From NCBI RefSeq assembly GCF_901709675.1, contig NC_051094.1:19310501-19374500 (forward strand): a DNA stretch of 64,000 bases, written 5' to 3'. A program made the translations under genes and the position numbers. Below, piece after piece: positions 30,195-41,650 of this stretch; positions within the stretch are counted from its first letter, which is position 1; every line of letters starts with the position of its first letter. This DNA is from Syngnathus acus (lineage: Eukaryota > Chordata > Actinopteri > Syngnathiformes > Syngnathidae). The notes under the pieces were generated by a model. It did not search any database. It worked only from the letters and a program-made list of their open reading frames with translations, and had not been told where the DNA came from.

Positions 30195-31216
30195 CCGTTT
30201 CTTTCCGTGTATAATGCGCCCCCATGTATAATACGCACCCTAAAAATGGCATGTTGATGCTGGAAAAAAGCCTGTACCCATGTATAATACGCACCCAATT
30301 TTTTTTTTTTTTTCTTTTTTTTTTTTTTCTTTTTTTTTTTTTTTTAAGTCCCAATGATCGTCACACACGCAGGGAGGCAATGAGTCCCATTTTTATAGTC
30401 TTTGGTATGGTCTTAACTAGGCTGGATGTATTTTTTTTTGTTGGCGTTGATTTCTCCGACTGCCCGTAAAGGCACCACCGCGATCAGATGAAAAGAGAGG
30501 AAAGTGACGTGCGGACATGTGAAAAAGGCGGCTCTGTATGGGAGAGACGTTGAAGAGGAATAAAAACACCCTTGGAAACCAAAACTTGCCCCTCGTCGTG
30601 ACTCGGAGCCGCAACAAATGTTTCGGATTTGTGTAGGGTACATTGTGACAGCAAACGAGCAGGTGATCGAGCAAGCGTCTGATACGAGAGCATTGCGTTC
30701 GTATGGAGCGTGTTTGAAGTGAACAGCAGAGACGAAAGGAACAAGGCAAAGTGTTGTGAAAGAAAATATTACCTGTAATACGCATTTTGTTATTTGCTGA
30801 TTGTATTAAACTATCACATTCATTGTCAGTCAAGAAGAGAAGAGGACTATTATCCCTTCTTTGACGAAATGACCAGAGCACAGTACAAACACACTATTGT
30901 TCTTGTAACGTGTTTTGTATTTAAGTCCTGTCTGCCCCTCGCTCACCGTCGGATCATTGCATGTGTTACTGTCATGATGTCTGTTTGGTTTCTGTTCCTG
31001 TCTTTGGTAATGTCACCCTGTCTTTTTGTTCCACGTCTTTGTCGGTCAGTCCTGTTGTTGGTTTTGTTGTACCATGATTTGTTTAAAAAAAGAAAAAAAA
31101 ATAAAATTAAAAAAAAAAAAATAAAATAAAATAATTGTGCCCATGTATAATGCGCACCCCAGATTTTAGGACAATAAATTAGTTAAATTTTGCGTATTAT
31201 ACACGGAAAAAAACGG
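30195..31216 (-). mobile_element. Element B, copy 2, inserted in element A
   Basis: It is the same family as 2550-3573 in the opposite orientation, 1022 bp. Element A reads ACAATATAGTTATATAG without the insert; here the TA is duplicated on both sides (30193-30194 and 31217-31218), giving direct proof of a TA target. The internal SINE remnant is at about 30345-30412. No transposase. Confidence 0.9.
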
Positions 31217-31792
31217 TAGTTATATAGTAGATCTGTGGAGTAACGACGAGGCAGACGTCAGGGCGCACGCACGCGCGGCGTTGTTGACAAAGGACGAGGA
31301 ATTTGATCGATGGATTTAATGATTTAGAGTGCACAGATGGTTTGATAACATTATTGCTTATATAATAGTTATTTGATATATAATTTATATATCGTTATAT
31401 GGGCCTGTGGAATATTTTGAAGTGCAAGAGCCGTCAGAGGCGCGCACGCATTGTTGACAAAGGACGATTGATGGATTTAATGAATTGGAGTGACACAGAT
31501 GGTTTTATTAACGTGTTATTTATGTAATAGTTTTTTTAATAACTCTGAATTTTACGTCAGGGCCGTTCTCAGCTCTTAGTTTGTGTTTATGTCACGTTAG
31601 CATACCTATCGTTTAGCCTGTTGTTGCTCGTTCATGACTGTTCTTGGTGTTGGATTTTGTCGAATAAATTGCCCCCCAAAATGCGACTTATACTCCGGAG
31701 CGACTTATATATGTTTTTTTTTCCACTTTTTTGGGCATTTTATGGCTGGTGCGACTTATACTCCGGTGCGACTTATAGTCCGAAAATTACGG

Positions 31793-32535
31793 TACACATT
31801 ACAGCGATCCCTCGTTTTTCGCGGAAGATGTTCCAAAACCACCCGCGAAAAATGAAAATCCACAAAGTAGAAAAGATATGTATTATTTAGGAATTTAAAC
31901 ACCATTGTATTGAAATTTCCAACACGTGGTGTTTCTTGTTGGCCACTAGAGGGCCTGGATGTATTGCGAGTCAATTAGTAGAGTGTTTTTTTTTCCCTTG
32001 CCAAGCCATGCAACGTGTCCACCTTCAGAATTACCACACTTCACTGAACCAGCGGAATCATGCATAGCGAAACCAAAGTGAGTCACGGTGTCTTATGAAT
32101 CTCCTCTTGCATTGTGGTCTAGTACACAATATTAAAGCTTTTTAAACCCTCCCCAATACTTTCATGCGACATAAACCTTTCCCATTCCCTTAATAACCAT
32201 TTCCACACTGTTCTGTGCATGTATTGTACCTTTACAGTAAATAGAAAAACTAACACGTGTCTCGACTGCTTCTGGACCGGTTGGTGCATCTTCCCTCGTG
32301 TGTGGCCGGCTGCCGCCTCCTGCACTTGAACTCCGGCACGTCCACAGTGATGAACATTGCTCATAGGCACGCCCTGCGCTGTCCCAACTCTTGGACACGG
32401 CAGTGTTTTTTTTCCCATGTGCACGGCAGCCAGCCGCGCACCCTGTACTTGTCCTCAGTGAAACACATTGCTCAAAGGCATGCCCGCTCATTGTCGCTGT
32501 CCTGACTCTTTCTGCATGGAGGTGCATTTTTACTT
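31793..32535. other. Diverged repeat region without a recognised gene
   Basis: 31800-31870 has a CGATCCCTCGTTTTTCGCGG motif and its rough inverse CCCGCGAAAAATGAAAATCC, like a small MITE. 32270-32520 has diverged repeats built on ATTGCTCA-AGGCACGCCC words. These resemble the DNA beyond the LTR at 32927-32985 and, inverted, 59575-59640. No gene is supported. Confidence 0.5.
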
Positions 32536-32926
32536 TGTCACGTCTCCACTCTCGCCCTGCTGGCCGGCTGACGCACCCTCCGCCGTAGACCTCACGTAGA
32601 ACTATGCGTGCTAATCGGCGCTGATCACCACCACCTGTCCCGTGTTACCCGCTAGTAGTGCGCGTATATAGACGCCGATCATCACCGGTCAGTCCTTGCT
32701 GTTTAGTCTGCTTTGACACACGCACGCCTGCCACTTGAATCTCGTTTGCCTGAGTCGCTACATAACGAGATGCCACCACGACGCACGACGCGAGCTTGCT
32801 GACCGACTCATCGATCGTCTGGTGCATCCGCTCTAGTGGCATTCTAGCCTCCCTTTTCATCTTTTCATTCTTCATTCCCTGAATAAACAGTCCATATTGC
32901 ACGTTTGTCCTGCCTCATTCGTGACA
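32536..32926 (+). mobile_element. Solo LTR-like unit, copy 1
   Basis: It starts TGTCACGTCTCCACTCTCGC and ends TCATTCGTGACA, with an AATAAA signal about 45 bp before the end. Its counterpart is inverted at 59641-60073. TG...CA ends with short inverted repeats and a late polyadenylation signal are typical of retrotransposon LTRs. No gag or pol sequence adjoins either copy. Confidence 0.6.
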
Positions 32927-33660
32927 GGCTGGCTGCCATGTTTCCCACGCTTGTCTTTGCTCAGAGGCACGCCCTGCACTATCAGTATGTATTTAAACCC
33001 CGTTTACCCGTCACTTTGCATTCGCGAAAGGTGAAGCATGAAGTGGTGAAGGATCACTGTCCCTCTAAAATTTAAAATTTTAGACTGAAGCCATGTTATT
33101 GGCATCGGCCGATCACACTCATGGACTATTGGCAGCGTAAAACCCTGCTTGGAACATCCCTAGTTATTATAGATTTATTAAGTGTATTTTATTGCTATTA
33201 CCATAATTTTAATGCTACTTAGGGTTTGGCATTCTGGGCACACGATCGTGACATTTGGAGTCTTGTCATTGAACAATAACCACAACTAAGTCACGCATGT
33301 CGGTGGTCCCTAGGCAAGCTGACCCTCCCCCCCGGCCAAGGCATCCTGGCTAGCCTAGCCAACAGCTAACACTCAAGTTCAGTGTTCTCCAACCAGCACT
33401 ATGTTAACTTACTCCATCCCCCGCTTGCTGGAGCTGAGTATTCACACCATTCCAGGGTGTGTCTCAGTCATCAAACAACTCGGACTTCTCTGCAGACCAC
33501 CTTACATCCACAGAAGCACCTGTCGTAACTTTGTTTTCTCCCAACCTGTCCATAACACTGTACTATCCATCTGCTCCTCCTCCGCCCGACACCACGTCGC
33601 ATGTCCAACACGTCATCAGAGACCTGGCGCACTTGGATCTTGTAGTAGCAACCAAGTGAG
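32927..33660. other. Unassigned stretch between LTR and L2-like LINE
   Basis: 32927-33000 is shared, inverted, with 59567-59640, so it belongs to the repeat that hosts both LTRs. 33140-33360 is AT-rich with no feature. 33400-33660 may be the 5' untranslated part of the LINE that follows. Short frames here have no recognisable domain. Confidence 0.45.
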
Positions 33661-34176
33661 GCTGCAGTACTCCAGGTGGCCTGGAAAACATGGTGTGATC
33701 TTACCTCCAACACGGAGCGGACTCCGACACGAAACGTACACCGGGTTGCCGGGAAAACACGGAGTGGAAATTTTGTTCAACACGGGACGGACTCCAACAC
33801 GGAGCGGACCCCGGGTGGCCAGGACAACACAAAGTGGATTTCACTCCAACACGGAGTGGACTGCACTTCATGTGGCACAGAAAACGCCCCCTACCTAAAC
33901 ACAGCCCCACAGCCACAATCAAAATGGATCTCCTCAACATCCAAGCACTCACCCGTAAATCATCATTTATTCACGACCTCACCCTGGACAAAGGCTTAGG
34001 CACAATGTGTTGTGCCTGACTGAGACCTGGCAACCACCGGATGTCTATCAATCCCTCAATGAAGCCTGTCCCTCTGGTTATAAATACATAACTGCATAAC
34101 ATACAGCTGCAGAGGGCGTGAGAGAGCGGAGGCTTCGTGGTCGTTTGTATACCGTCGATCATCGGACACATAAAGT

Positions 34177-35082
34177 ATGGCTGCGGATCAAGAGGTTTGT
34201 ACGGCTTCGTGCACCAACTACACCCTTCTCTTAGAGAGGTTATCCCTGCTAGAGGGATGTGTCCGCCAGCGAGAGCAGAATAGTGCGATAACAGTAGATG
34301 TGGCAGACGCGGACTGTAGTCAGCCCGCTAGCCCAGTTAGCATTAGCCCCAAGTGGCTTGCTAATCGCGATGAGCCAGGTAAGACGCATAGCCGTCCAAA
34401 GTCATCTCAGTCTACTGGCCCTCGCACTTTGGTCATAGGTGACTCCATTACCCGAAATATTACGCTTAAAAATCCAGCCACGGTAATGTGTATTCCTGGG
34501 GGCAGAGCACCCGACATAGAAGCTAATCTTAGGGAGCTGACTCGCAATAGGCCTAGTCAACAGCGTAGTTCCAACAACACTAGCTACTCGGACATAGTGA
34601 TACACGTCGATGCCAATGATGTTAGGATGAGACAATCAGAGATCACAAAGAAAAACATAGCGAGGACTTGTGATCTCGCCAGAAAGATGAGTCGGCATCG
34701 AGTATTTGTCTCTGGCCCCCTGCCTGGGAGAGGCACTGATGAGAGGTTTAGTAGATTAGTCTCCCTTAATCGATGGATGGCTGGGTTCTGTAAAAAGCAG
34801 GGACTGTATTTTATAGATAACTGGTCCTCCTTCTGGGGCCGCCCCGACCTGCTGAGGAAGGACGGCCTTCATCCTAACCGTGAAGGCGCCTTCACTCTTT
34901 CTAGGAATATAGATTACTGTTTGAGCCACTCAAGACAGGTCACTTTAGGACAGGCCGGGGCACAGGTGATGAGACCACCTGTTAGGATGGGTTTGGAGTC
35001 TGTTAAGTTAAAGTTAACTAGCGCTAGGCTAGACTTCCAGCATGCACATAGCTCCTTGTGTAGAGCGTCACAGTTTGAATAG
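34177..35082 (+). CDS. L2-like ORF1 protein with SGNH/GDSL esterase domain (301 aa)
   Basis: The frame opens MAADQEVCTASCTNYTLLLE, includes a possible coiled coil, then LVIGDSITRN (Ser block, about residue 88), HVDANDVR (Asn block, about residue 148) and DGLHPNREGAF (Asp-His block, about residue 230). The family normally has Gly in the Asn block (HVGSND in the other copy), replaced here by Asp. Esterase-bearing ORF1 proteins are known for CR1/L2 LINEs; they bind or act near the element RNA, with an uncertain substrate. The frame is complete but its copy lacks the endonuclease, so the protein could act only in trans. The frame end (SLCRASQFE) differs from the other copy. Confidence 0.78.
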   Translation: MAADQEVCTASCTNYTLLLERLSLLEGCVRQREQNSAITVDVADADCSQPASPVSISPKWLANRDEPGKTHSRPKSSQSTGPRTLVIGDSITRNITLKNPATVMCIPGGRAPDIEANLRELTRNRPSQQRSSNNTSYSDIVIHVDANDVRMRQSEITKKNIARTCDLARKMSRHRVFVSGPLPGRGTDERFSRLVSLNRWMAGFCKKQGLYFIDNWSSFWGRPDLLRKDGLHPNREGAFTLSRNIDYCLSHSRQVTLGQAGAQVMRPPVRMGLESVKLKLTSARLDFQHAHSSLCRASQFE

Positions 35083-35240
35083 TGCTACAGTACACGTGAA
35101 CACACTTTCTACTGGGGTAGTAGACAAATCCAATCACTCCAGCCCGACCGGTATCGCTGATGAAACGGTGCCTGTTTCAGATAATTTTACATGTGTAACA
35201 AATATTTACTATCAAATTCCCACGGTCGTATCGTCCCACC

Positions 35241-36939
35241 GTGCTAATAAACACTGCCATATTTCCTGCATATATCGGCTCTATTGATAATCTTACAAAT
35301 GAATTCAATGTGACATTGTTAAATGCCATCGACTCTGGGGCGCCGCTACATCTGAAAACTCGCCGTAGATTGCCTACTCCGTGGTTCACAGATGAAATAC
35401 GGACGCTTAAGCAATTATGTAGAAAGCATGAGCGCAGATGGGGTTTATCCAAACTTGAGGTTTTCCATCAGGCATGGCAGGACAGCCTCCTGAAATATAA
35501 AGATGCGCTTATCTTAGCAAAAACTCGTTATTTTTCGCAAGTCATTAATCTCAATAAAAACAATCCTAAATACCTATTTGATACAGTGGCAAAGCTAACA
35601 CTACGCCAGCCGACCCCCGATAGCTCCTTCCACTCAGCTGACGAGTTCATGAAATTTTTTGCTCGAAAGATTGAATCCATTAGGGATGAGATCAAGAATA
35701 CCATTCCAATCGCTCAGTCGAGACCGCCGATTACCGGCGCTGATGATCACCCTCTCAAATTTTAAAAGCGTGTCCCTTGAAAGGCTTACACAATTGGTTA
35801 GTGCGGCTAAACAAACAACAGGTTTACTCGACCCGCTTCCAGCCAAACTACTTAAAGAATTGTTTCAAATTTTAGGACCGTCCGTCTTAAATATAGTCAA
35901 GCTGTCTGTCTCCTCTCGGATAGTGCCAACAGCCTTTAAAACCGCTATCATTAAACCGTTACTTAAGCGACCAAAGCTTGACCCGGACTGTCTCAGTAAT
36001 TATAGGCCAGTTTCAAACCTCCCATTCATAGCAAAACTTATTGAAAAAGTAGTAGCGCAGCAGCTTATTGATTACATAGTCGCCAATAATCGATATGAAT
36101 CTTTTCAGTCTGGTTTTAGAGCTAATCATTCCACTGAGACAGCACTTGCTAAACTGACTAATGATCTCCTCATAGCTATGGATTCAAACACTTCATCGGT
36201 ATTGTTACTACTTGATCTTAGTGCTGCCTTCGACACTGTAGACTTCTATATTTTATTAGAGCGTCTTAAAAGTTGTGTTGGTATTTCAGGGTCAGCACTA
36301 GGCTCGTTCTATTCCTATCTATCAGACAGGACGCACCGAGTGGTCCATGGCAATACATCCTCTGAGCTCTATAATGTTACGTGTGGTGTCCCACAGGGAT
36401 CGGTACTTGGACCAATTCTATTTAATATTTATATGATTCCGCTTGGGGACATAATACGTAAATATAATATTAGTTTTCAATGTTACGCGGATGACACCCA
36501 ATTATATATGCCGTTATCGATGACAGGGCCGCGGGACTGTTGTAATCTTGAGGCGTGCCTTGCGGAGATCAAGCAATGGATGTCTCTCAACTTCCTTCGT
36601 CTTAACCCAGATAAAACTGAGATGTTGATAATTGGTCCAACTCGTTATCAACACTTATTTAAGGAAACCACTATAACTATAGATAACCGTACTATCACTC
36701 AGAGCGATACTGTAACTAATCTCGGGGTAATATTTGACCGAACGCTCTCCTTTCAAAAGCACATTAAGAATATAACCAGAATTGCGTTTTTCACCTTCGT
36801 AATATTGCTAAGATTCGTCCGATCCTCTCGACCGGTGATTTTGAAACTATTATACATGCGTTCATCACGTCGCGCCTGGACTACTGTAATGCATTATTCT
36901 CTGGTCTTCCTAAGTCCAGCATCAAAAGTCTACAGTTAG
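35241..36939 (+). pseudogene. L2-like ORF2 remnant: linker and reverse transcriptase, endonuclease deleted
   Basis: 35241-35765 reads AIFPAYIGSIDNLTNEFNV, TPWFTDEI and KHERRWG. A small deletion near 35750 shifts the frame, and 35659-36939 carries the reverse transcriptase: [73 protein letters not shown] (near 36490) and LGVIFDRTLSFQKH. A further shift near 36790 degrades the C-terminal part (the plus frame gives RIAFFTFVILLRF). Core catalytic aspartates are kept. The protein cannot nick DNA because the endonuclease is missing. Confidence 0.82.
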
Positions 36940-37203
36940 TACAAAATGCTGCTGCAAGGCTGCTCTCACGGACAAGAACATTTTATCACATTACCCCAAT
37001 ATTAGCCAACTTACATTGGCTCCCGGTCCATTTAAGATGTGACTTCAAGGTTCTTCTATTAACCTATAAATCACTGCATGGCTTAGCGCCTTCATATCTC
37101 GTCGACCTAGTTGTTCCTTATGTTCCGTATTGTAACCTTCGTTCGCAAAATGCTAGTCTTTTAGTGACACCGAGGGTCAAGAAAATGTCTGCAGGGTCTC
37201 GAG

Positions 37204-37282
37204 CAGGGGTGCCCAAACTTTTTCAGCTCGCGAGCTACTTTTGAAATGACCAAGTCACAAAGATCTACCCACTAAAAAAATA

Positions 37283-37326
<44 letters not shown>

Positions 37327-37603
37327 CATCGTGGAAAAAAAAGTCCTACTCCCATTCCCTATGAAAGTGATACTTCTTACTATGGCCAGCTGCCCCACTC
37401 ATTTTTATACCCTTAAGTTTAAGAGAAAAAACAGGGTTTTGACAATTGGAGGGAACCCGCGAGCTAGCGTGTTTGTGCTGTGTTGTTAGCGCCGTTGTTT
37501 GTACACGCGTCAAGTGCGAAAAAAAACAAAAAAAAACATTTTAATATCACGCGATCGACCAATCGTGGCTTGTCGATCGCAATCGACGTATTGCGCACCC
37601 CTG
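37204..37603. mobile_element. hAT MITE with 8-bp target duplication
   Basis: It starts CAGGGGTGCCCAAACTTTTT and ends GCGCACCCCTG, flanked by GTCTCGAG (37196-37203) and GTCTAGAG (37604-37611). The other LINE copy has a single GTCTAGAG at 22216. It contains an (AT)n run at 37290-37320 and a GATCGACCAATCG/CGATCGCAATCGAC pair near its right end. No coding capacity. Confidence 0.88.
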
Positions 37604-37992
37604 GTCTAGAGCATTTTCTATTCAGGCTCCAAAGCTTTGGAATGCCCTACCAATGGATATTAGAACTGCTACCTCACTAGAAACATTTAAGACACGTTTA
37701 AAGACACATTTCTATGATGTGGCGTTTAATTAACCTGTAGTGGCTGATTCGGCTGGAGTTTGTTTTCGCTCCCTCTCCCCATCCCCCCTCCCCCCACCCC
37801 TCCCCGGCTGGGGAGGTGGTTAGGTGGCACCCAAGCTGACAGCGGCTATCTGGATTCTCGTGGACCAATTCAGGATGAGGGAACTGCAGCTTACCCTCCT
37901 CGAAGACACTGCCAGGACAATCGAGGGCACCTCCGGGCAGCTCTTCGCTTTGACTTGGACATCCACTTTTTCATTAATACATCATATTATAC

Positions 37993-38302
37993 TAGCTCAG
38001 TGGCCTAGTGGTAGAGTGTCCGCCCTGAGACTGGAAGGTTGTGGGTTCAAACCCCGGCCGGGTCATACCAAAGACTATAAAAATGGGACCCATTGCCTCC
38101 CTGCTTGGCACTCAGCATTAAGGGTTGGAATTGGGGGGTTAGATCACCAAATGATTCCCGAGCGCGGCACCGCTGCTGCTCACTGCTCCCCTCTCCCCCA
38201 GGGGATGGATCAAAATCACATGGGGATGGGTTAAATGCAGAGGACAAATTTCACCACACCCAGATGTGTGTGTGACGATCATTGGGACTTTAACTTTAAC
38301 TT
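37993..38302 (+). mobile_element. tRNA-derived SINE, full length
   Basis: The tRNA-like head reads CTAGCTCAGTGGCCTAGTGG with B-box GGGTTCAAACCCC. The body has GGGACCCATTGCCTCCCTGC and GGGGATGGATCAAAATCAC, and the tail is GATCATTGGGACTTTAACTT. An ATTAT-type short duplication flanks it in the 3' untranslated region of the host LINE; the other LINE copy has the empty site (CATATTATGTATTATT). Confidence 0.88.
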
Positions 38303-38562
38303 TTTATTATGTATTATTTGTGCCCTCTCTGCAGCCATTGCAGCCTGGTGATCCTGAAAGGGGGATCCTTCCATCTGTGGTCCCTTCTCAAGGTTTCTCA
38401 TTTTCCCCTGGTAGGGTTTTTTTGAGTTTTTCCTTGCCCTTTTGGGAGCTTAAGATCAGGGGATGCTTTGAGAATAATTGTCAATTTTTTGTCTATGTGA
38501 AGCCCTTTGAGACTGCTTGTGATTTAGGGCTATACAAATAAACTTGACTTGACTTGATAACT

Positions 38563-40540
38563 AAACCTTCCAGCACTGGCCGTGGCAGTGGCCTGGCTGT
38601 ACTCCTTCGTCTTGATCTAGAGCTGTCCCCCTCCCTCTACCTGACCACTCCTCATTCAAATCCCTTGCATTCAAATGTAAACCTCCATATCCTATGACAG
38701 TTTTACTCATTTACCGCCTTCCTAAACCAAACTCTGCTTTCATTCCAGAACTACACGATCTACTCACTACCCTCTGTACCTCCACTTCCTCTAATCTAAC
38801 CATACTAGGTGATGTTAACATTCATGTCGACACCCCCTGCCGCCCCCCTGCCTCTGACCTGCTGCAACTATTGGACTGCTTACACCTCACTCAACATGTA
38901 AATGTCCCCACTAAGGACAAAGGGCATACACTTGACCTTGTCATCTCCTCATCGGCCATAAGCAACCTACAAGTTCACGAGGTCGGTGTGTCTGACCACA
39001 AACTTATTCAAATTCAAGCGGCCTTTCCCACGCCCCCACTCCAAACCCAAGCGGCAAATCTCATTCAGAAATATCAAAAACATCAACCAAGACACTATAG
39101 CACAGGACCTCCAGCTTCTCTCCTCCTCCTCTGCAACCTTTCCATCAGTCAGCAAGGCAGTGGACTATTACAATAACTCTTTAGCCAAACTTCTAGGTAT
39201 CCACGCCCCCATAAAAAATAAAACAGTCACTTTTTCACGCTCAGCCCCCTGGTACACCAGTGAGCTGCGTCTGATGAAGTCAATTGGACGCATCCTGGAG
39301 CGTTGTCTCAAAGCCTCAGGACTGACCGGGCACAAACAGGCCTACAAAGAACATCAGAAGGCCTACTCAAAAGCCCTTGGGACTGCACGTGCTCAGTTCT
39401 ACTCCAATATCATAAACAATACCCCTGGAAATTCAAAACAGCTCTTTTCAACCATCAACCACTTTCTCAAACCCCAACCCACCACTCCAACAGAATCCTC
39501 AGAGGTAGTGTGCAATAACTTGATGACCTTCTTCACCGCTAAGGTTGACAACAGCCGCTCCCAGCTCCTCCCCTCTTCTGGCCCCTCCACTTCACCTCCA
39601 CCCCCCTTCCTTCCACCCGGGACAGTCCGGTTTTCGCTCTGGCCACAGCACTGAAACAGCCCTTGTTAGGGTCACCAACGACCTTCTCATGGCTGCCGAT
39701 GCAGGCTCCCCGTCACTCCTCATTCTGTTGGATCTGTCCGCTGCATTTGACACTGTCCACCACAATATCCTCCTTAATCAACTTCACTCCACTGGATTCT
39801 CTGGCACTGCTCTACCCTGGCTTCAGTCCTACCTCTCGAACCGAACCGAGTAAGTTTCCCTGGGAGGGAAAAAATCCAACACACACACTGTCACCTCCGG
39901 TGTCCCCCAGGGATCTCTACTCTGTCCTACCCTCTTCACTCGCTATATGCTACCCCTTGACAATATAATCAGAAAGTTCGGCATCTCATATCATTGTTAT
40001 GCGGACGACACCCAGCTATACCTCAAACTCGACCCCCTGCCCTCCACAACCCAGCCTCCTCCATCTCCCTCATCCATCCTCTCCCTGTGTCTGGAGGAGA
40101 TAAAGGCGTGGATGAATCTCAGCTTCCTGCAAGTCAACAGTGACAAAACCCAAGCCATGTTAATTGGCACTCCCCATCAGATCCTTACCTGCCCAATAAC
40201 AAGCATCTCATTTGCCGGTCACACTATACCCCTCTCAGCCACTGTCACCAACCTGGGTGTGAAACTGGACCCTCAACTCAACCTAGAGTCACACATAAAA
40301 CACATCTGCAAAACCTCCTTCTTACACCTCAGGAATATTTCTAAACTCCGCCCCACACTTACCCTGACGGATGCTGAGAAACTTGTCCACGCTTTTGTCT
40401 CCTCCAGGCTTGACTACTGTAACGCACTCCTCATTGGGATCCCCAGCAAGAGCCTCCAGAGGCTACAGTACATCCAAAACAGCGCTGCTAGGATCCTGAT
40501 GAGGGTGCGGAAAAGCGACCACATCACACCCATCCCATGA
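38563..40540 (+). pseudogene. Outer L2-like LINE ORF2: endonuclease and reverse transcriptase, broken
   Basis: It starts with STGRGSGLAVLLRLDLEL and runs through YRLPKPNSAFIPELHDLL, ILGDVNIHVDT (usual GDFN, with Val for Phe), LTQHVNVPTKDKGHTLDLVI and VGVSDHKLI. A frame change near 39050 leads to SAPWYTSELRLMKSIGR. A deletion near 39620 removes the first reverse transcriptase motifs. Reading resumes [20 protein letters not shown] and [16 protein letters not shown], has TAA after NRTE (39851), then [17 protein letters not shown] (near 40003) and [14 protein letters not shown]. It ends ITPIP at 40538, before the usual C-terminus. Confidence 0.78.
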
Positions 40541-41301
40541 TTGAGATGTCACGTCAAGATGTTGTCACATTCCAAGCTTGTTGTCGGCAATGTTAATATT
40601 ATTATGGTTATGTGATGGGCAAAACAATGAATACAAACAGAGCAATGCACCAATTGTGCTGTAGTAGATTTTTTGAAATAGTAAAATTGCTACTTGCCTA
40701 GAGGCATCAGCAGTTTGTCTACCATTCACGATAACCTGTAAAAATTTTGACGTCAAGAACTACAGAAATCGCTCTTAATGTTGTTAAAAATCACTAATCC
40801 ACCTAAATTGGATTTTGTCCCCTTTAGGTAGTCACCCATTGTGCGATTAGCTTTAGGAATAACAAGATTTTTAAAGAGAAAAAAGTACAAAAACTTTGAC
40901 CTATAACTCACTTATAAAATTATCCTTACAGTAGCCAATCACTGCTAATAAATTAATATGTAATGATGGGCTGACTGTGATTGGTTACCACCAGTGCAGT
41001 GCTGGTGAATTGTTGAGAAACTTCTGCATTTTTTAACAGAGGATGGCTGAAAAATAGTTATAATTTCAGCTTTGATTAAGCTTTTATTGCAATTTCATTT
41101 CCAGATCGTGCTGGCCCATCGCCAAAGAGATTACGTTCACCATCTTAAGTCCATGGTTCTTCGTCAATTCTGTGAGCTTTGACATGGATGATGCTACACT
41201 GAGCACATTGTAAAAAAAAATTGTAAATTAAACAGTTTAGACAGGACTTGGAATGTGTGACTGAAGCCAGGTAGTGTTTTGAATCAACAGAACTTCAGCA
41301 A
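40541..41301. other. AT-rich stretch, nothing recognised
   Basis: No motif, repeat or long frame stands out on either strand. It could be host intergenic or intronic DNA. Confidence 0.5.
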
Positions 41302-41530
41302 AGCCAAGTTTGCTCGCGACTACAGATGCTCTTAAATTGCACACACTGAGGGCAAACTATCAAACTGCAATTCATCGTCGTGCTATGGAGCAAAAGAATA
41401 TGTGCACCATCACTGGAAGGTCATATCCAAGAAAACCAACTTTCTTGCCATTGTGGGACTTATGGTCCTGCTCCAAGAGAGGTGTTGAAGCTCATTAGTT
41501 GTAAACGTAAAACAGGAGTATGTGCTTATA
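41302..41530 (+). pseudogene. Possible cysteine-rich (CXC-like) protein fragment
   Basis: The reading LLATTDALKLHTLRANYQTA continues, with frame breaks, to CHCGTYGPAPREVLKLISCK and CKRKTGVCAYK. It resembles the end region of fish proteins with 'TSDALHLHTLRANYQ' followed by a cysteine-rich CXC block. Too few cysteines survive for a functional domain. No splice borders are certain. Similarity is recalled, not searched. Confidence 0.35.
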
Positions 41531-41534
41531 AGCC

Positions 41535-41650
41535 GCAGGTATCAAAGTCAAGGCCTGCGGCCAGATCATTTTATTTGGCCCGTAAAAGCAAATCATGTGA
41601 CAGTTTCCATGTCATCACTAAAATCTGTACTAAAATGTTTGCCATGTGTG
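41535..41650 (+). mobile_element. hAT (Charlie-like) left-end fragment
   Basis: GTATCAAAGTCAAGGCCTGC, then CATTTTATTTGGCCCG, matches the left end of the complete MITE at 49294-49619 (CAAACTCAAGGCC, CATTTTATTTGGCCCGCG). The right end is missing. Confidence 0.6.

Larger units (their letters stand above)
26810..31792 (+). mobile_element. Element A, copy 3, heavily nested
   Basis: It is bounded by the standard A termini and by TA at 26808-26809 and 31793-31794. Nested within are a retroposon tail (26889-27668), a hAT element (27945-29385), a partial internal duplication (30065-30190 repeats the 29545-29670 region) and element B (30195-31216). Removing these leaves A sequence collinear with copy 1: the array of GACGTCAGCAGCGC words, the minisatellite, and two GTTGACAAAGGACGA modules. 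Confidence 0.82.
34094..38556 (+). mobile_element. L2-like LINE, copy 2, inserted in the outer L2-like LINE
   Basis: It is the same family as 14355-22850, flanked by ATAACT and ending in ACTTGACTTG repeats. ORF1 is intact, but an internal deletion joins ACGGTCGTATCGTCCCACCG (35222) to the linker of ORF2 (35256), removing the endonuclease. A hAT MITE (37204-37603) and a SINE (37993-38302) lie in the 3' third. Confidence 0.87.
33660..40540 (+). mobile_element. Outer L2-like LINE, split by a second LINE at 34094-38556
   Basis: The 5' part (33660-34093) has imperfect ACACGGAGCGGACTCC-type repeats, then the start of an endonuclease (MDLLNIQALTRKSSFIHDLT, and LRPGNH-type remains of the 'TETW' block). 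After the inserted LINE it resumes at 38563 with the rest of the endonuclease and a reverse transcriptase ending at about 40540. ATAACT is found at both junctions (34088-34093 and 38557-38562). Several stops and a deletion near 39620 make it defective. It differs in sequence from the LINE inserted in it. Confidence 0.8.

Noticed and set aside
37993-38070. tRNA-like sequence with A- and B-box words
   Set aside because: It is the head of a SINE, repeated at 28041-28356 and truncated at 46911, and does not form a complete tRNA gene.
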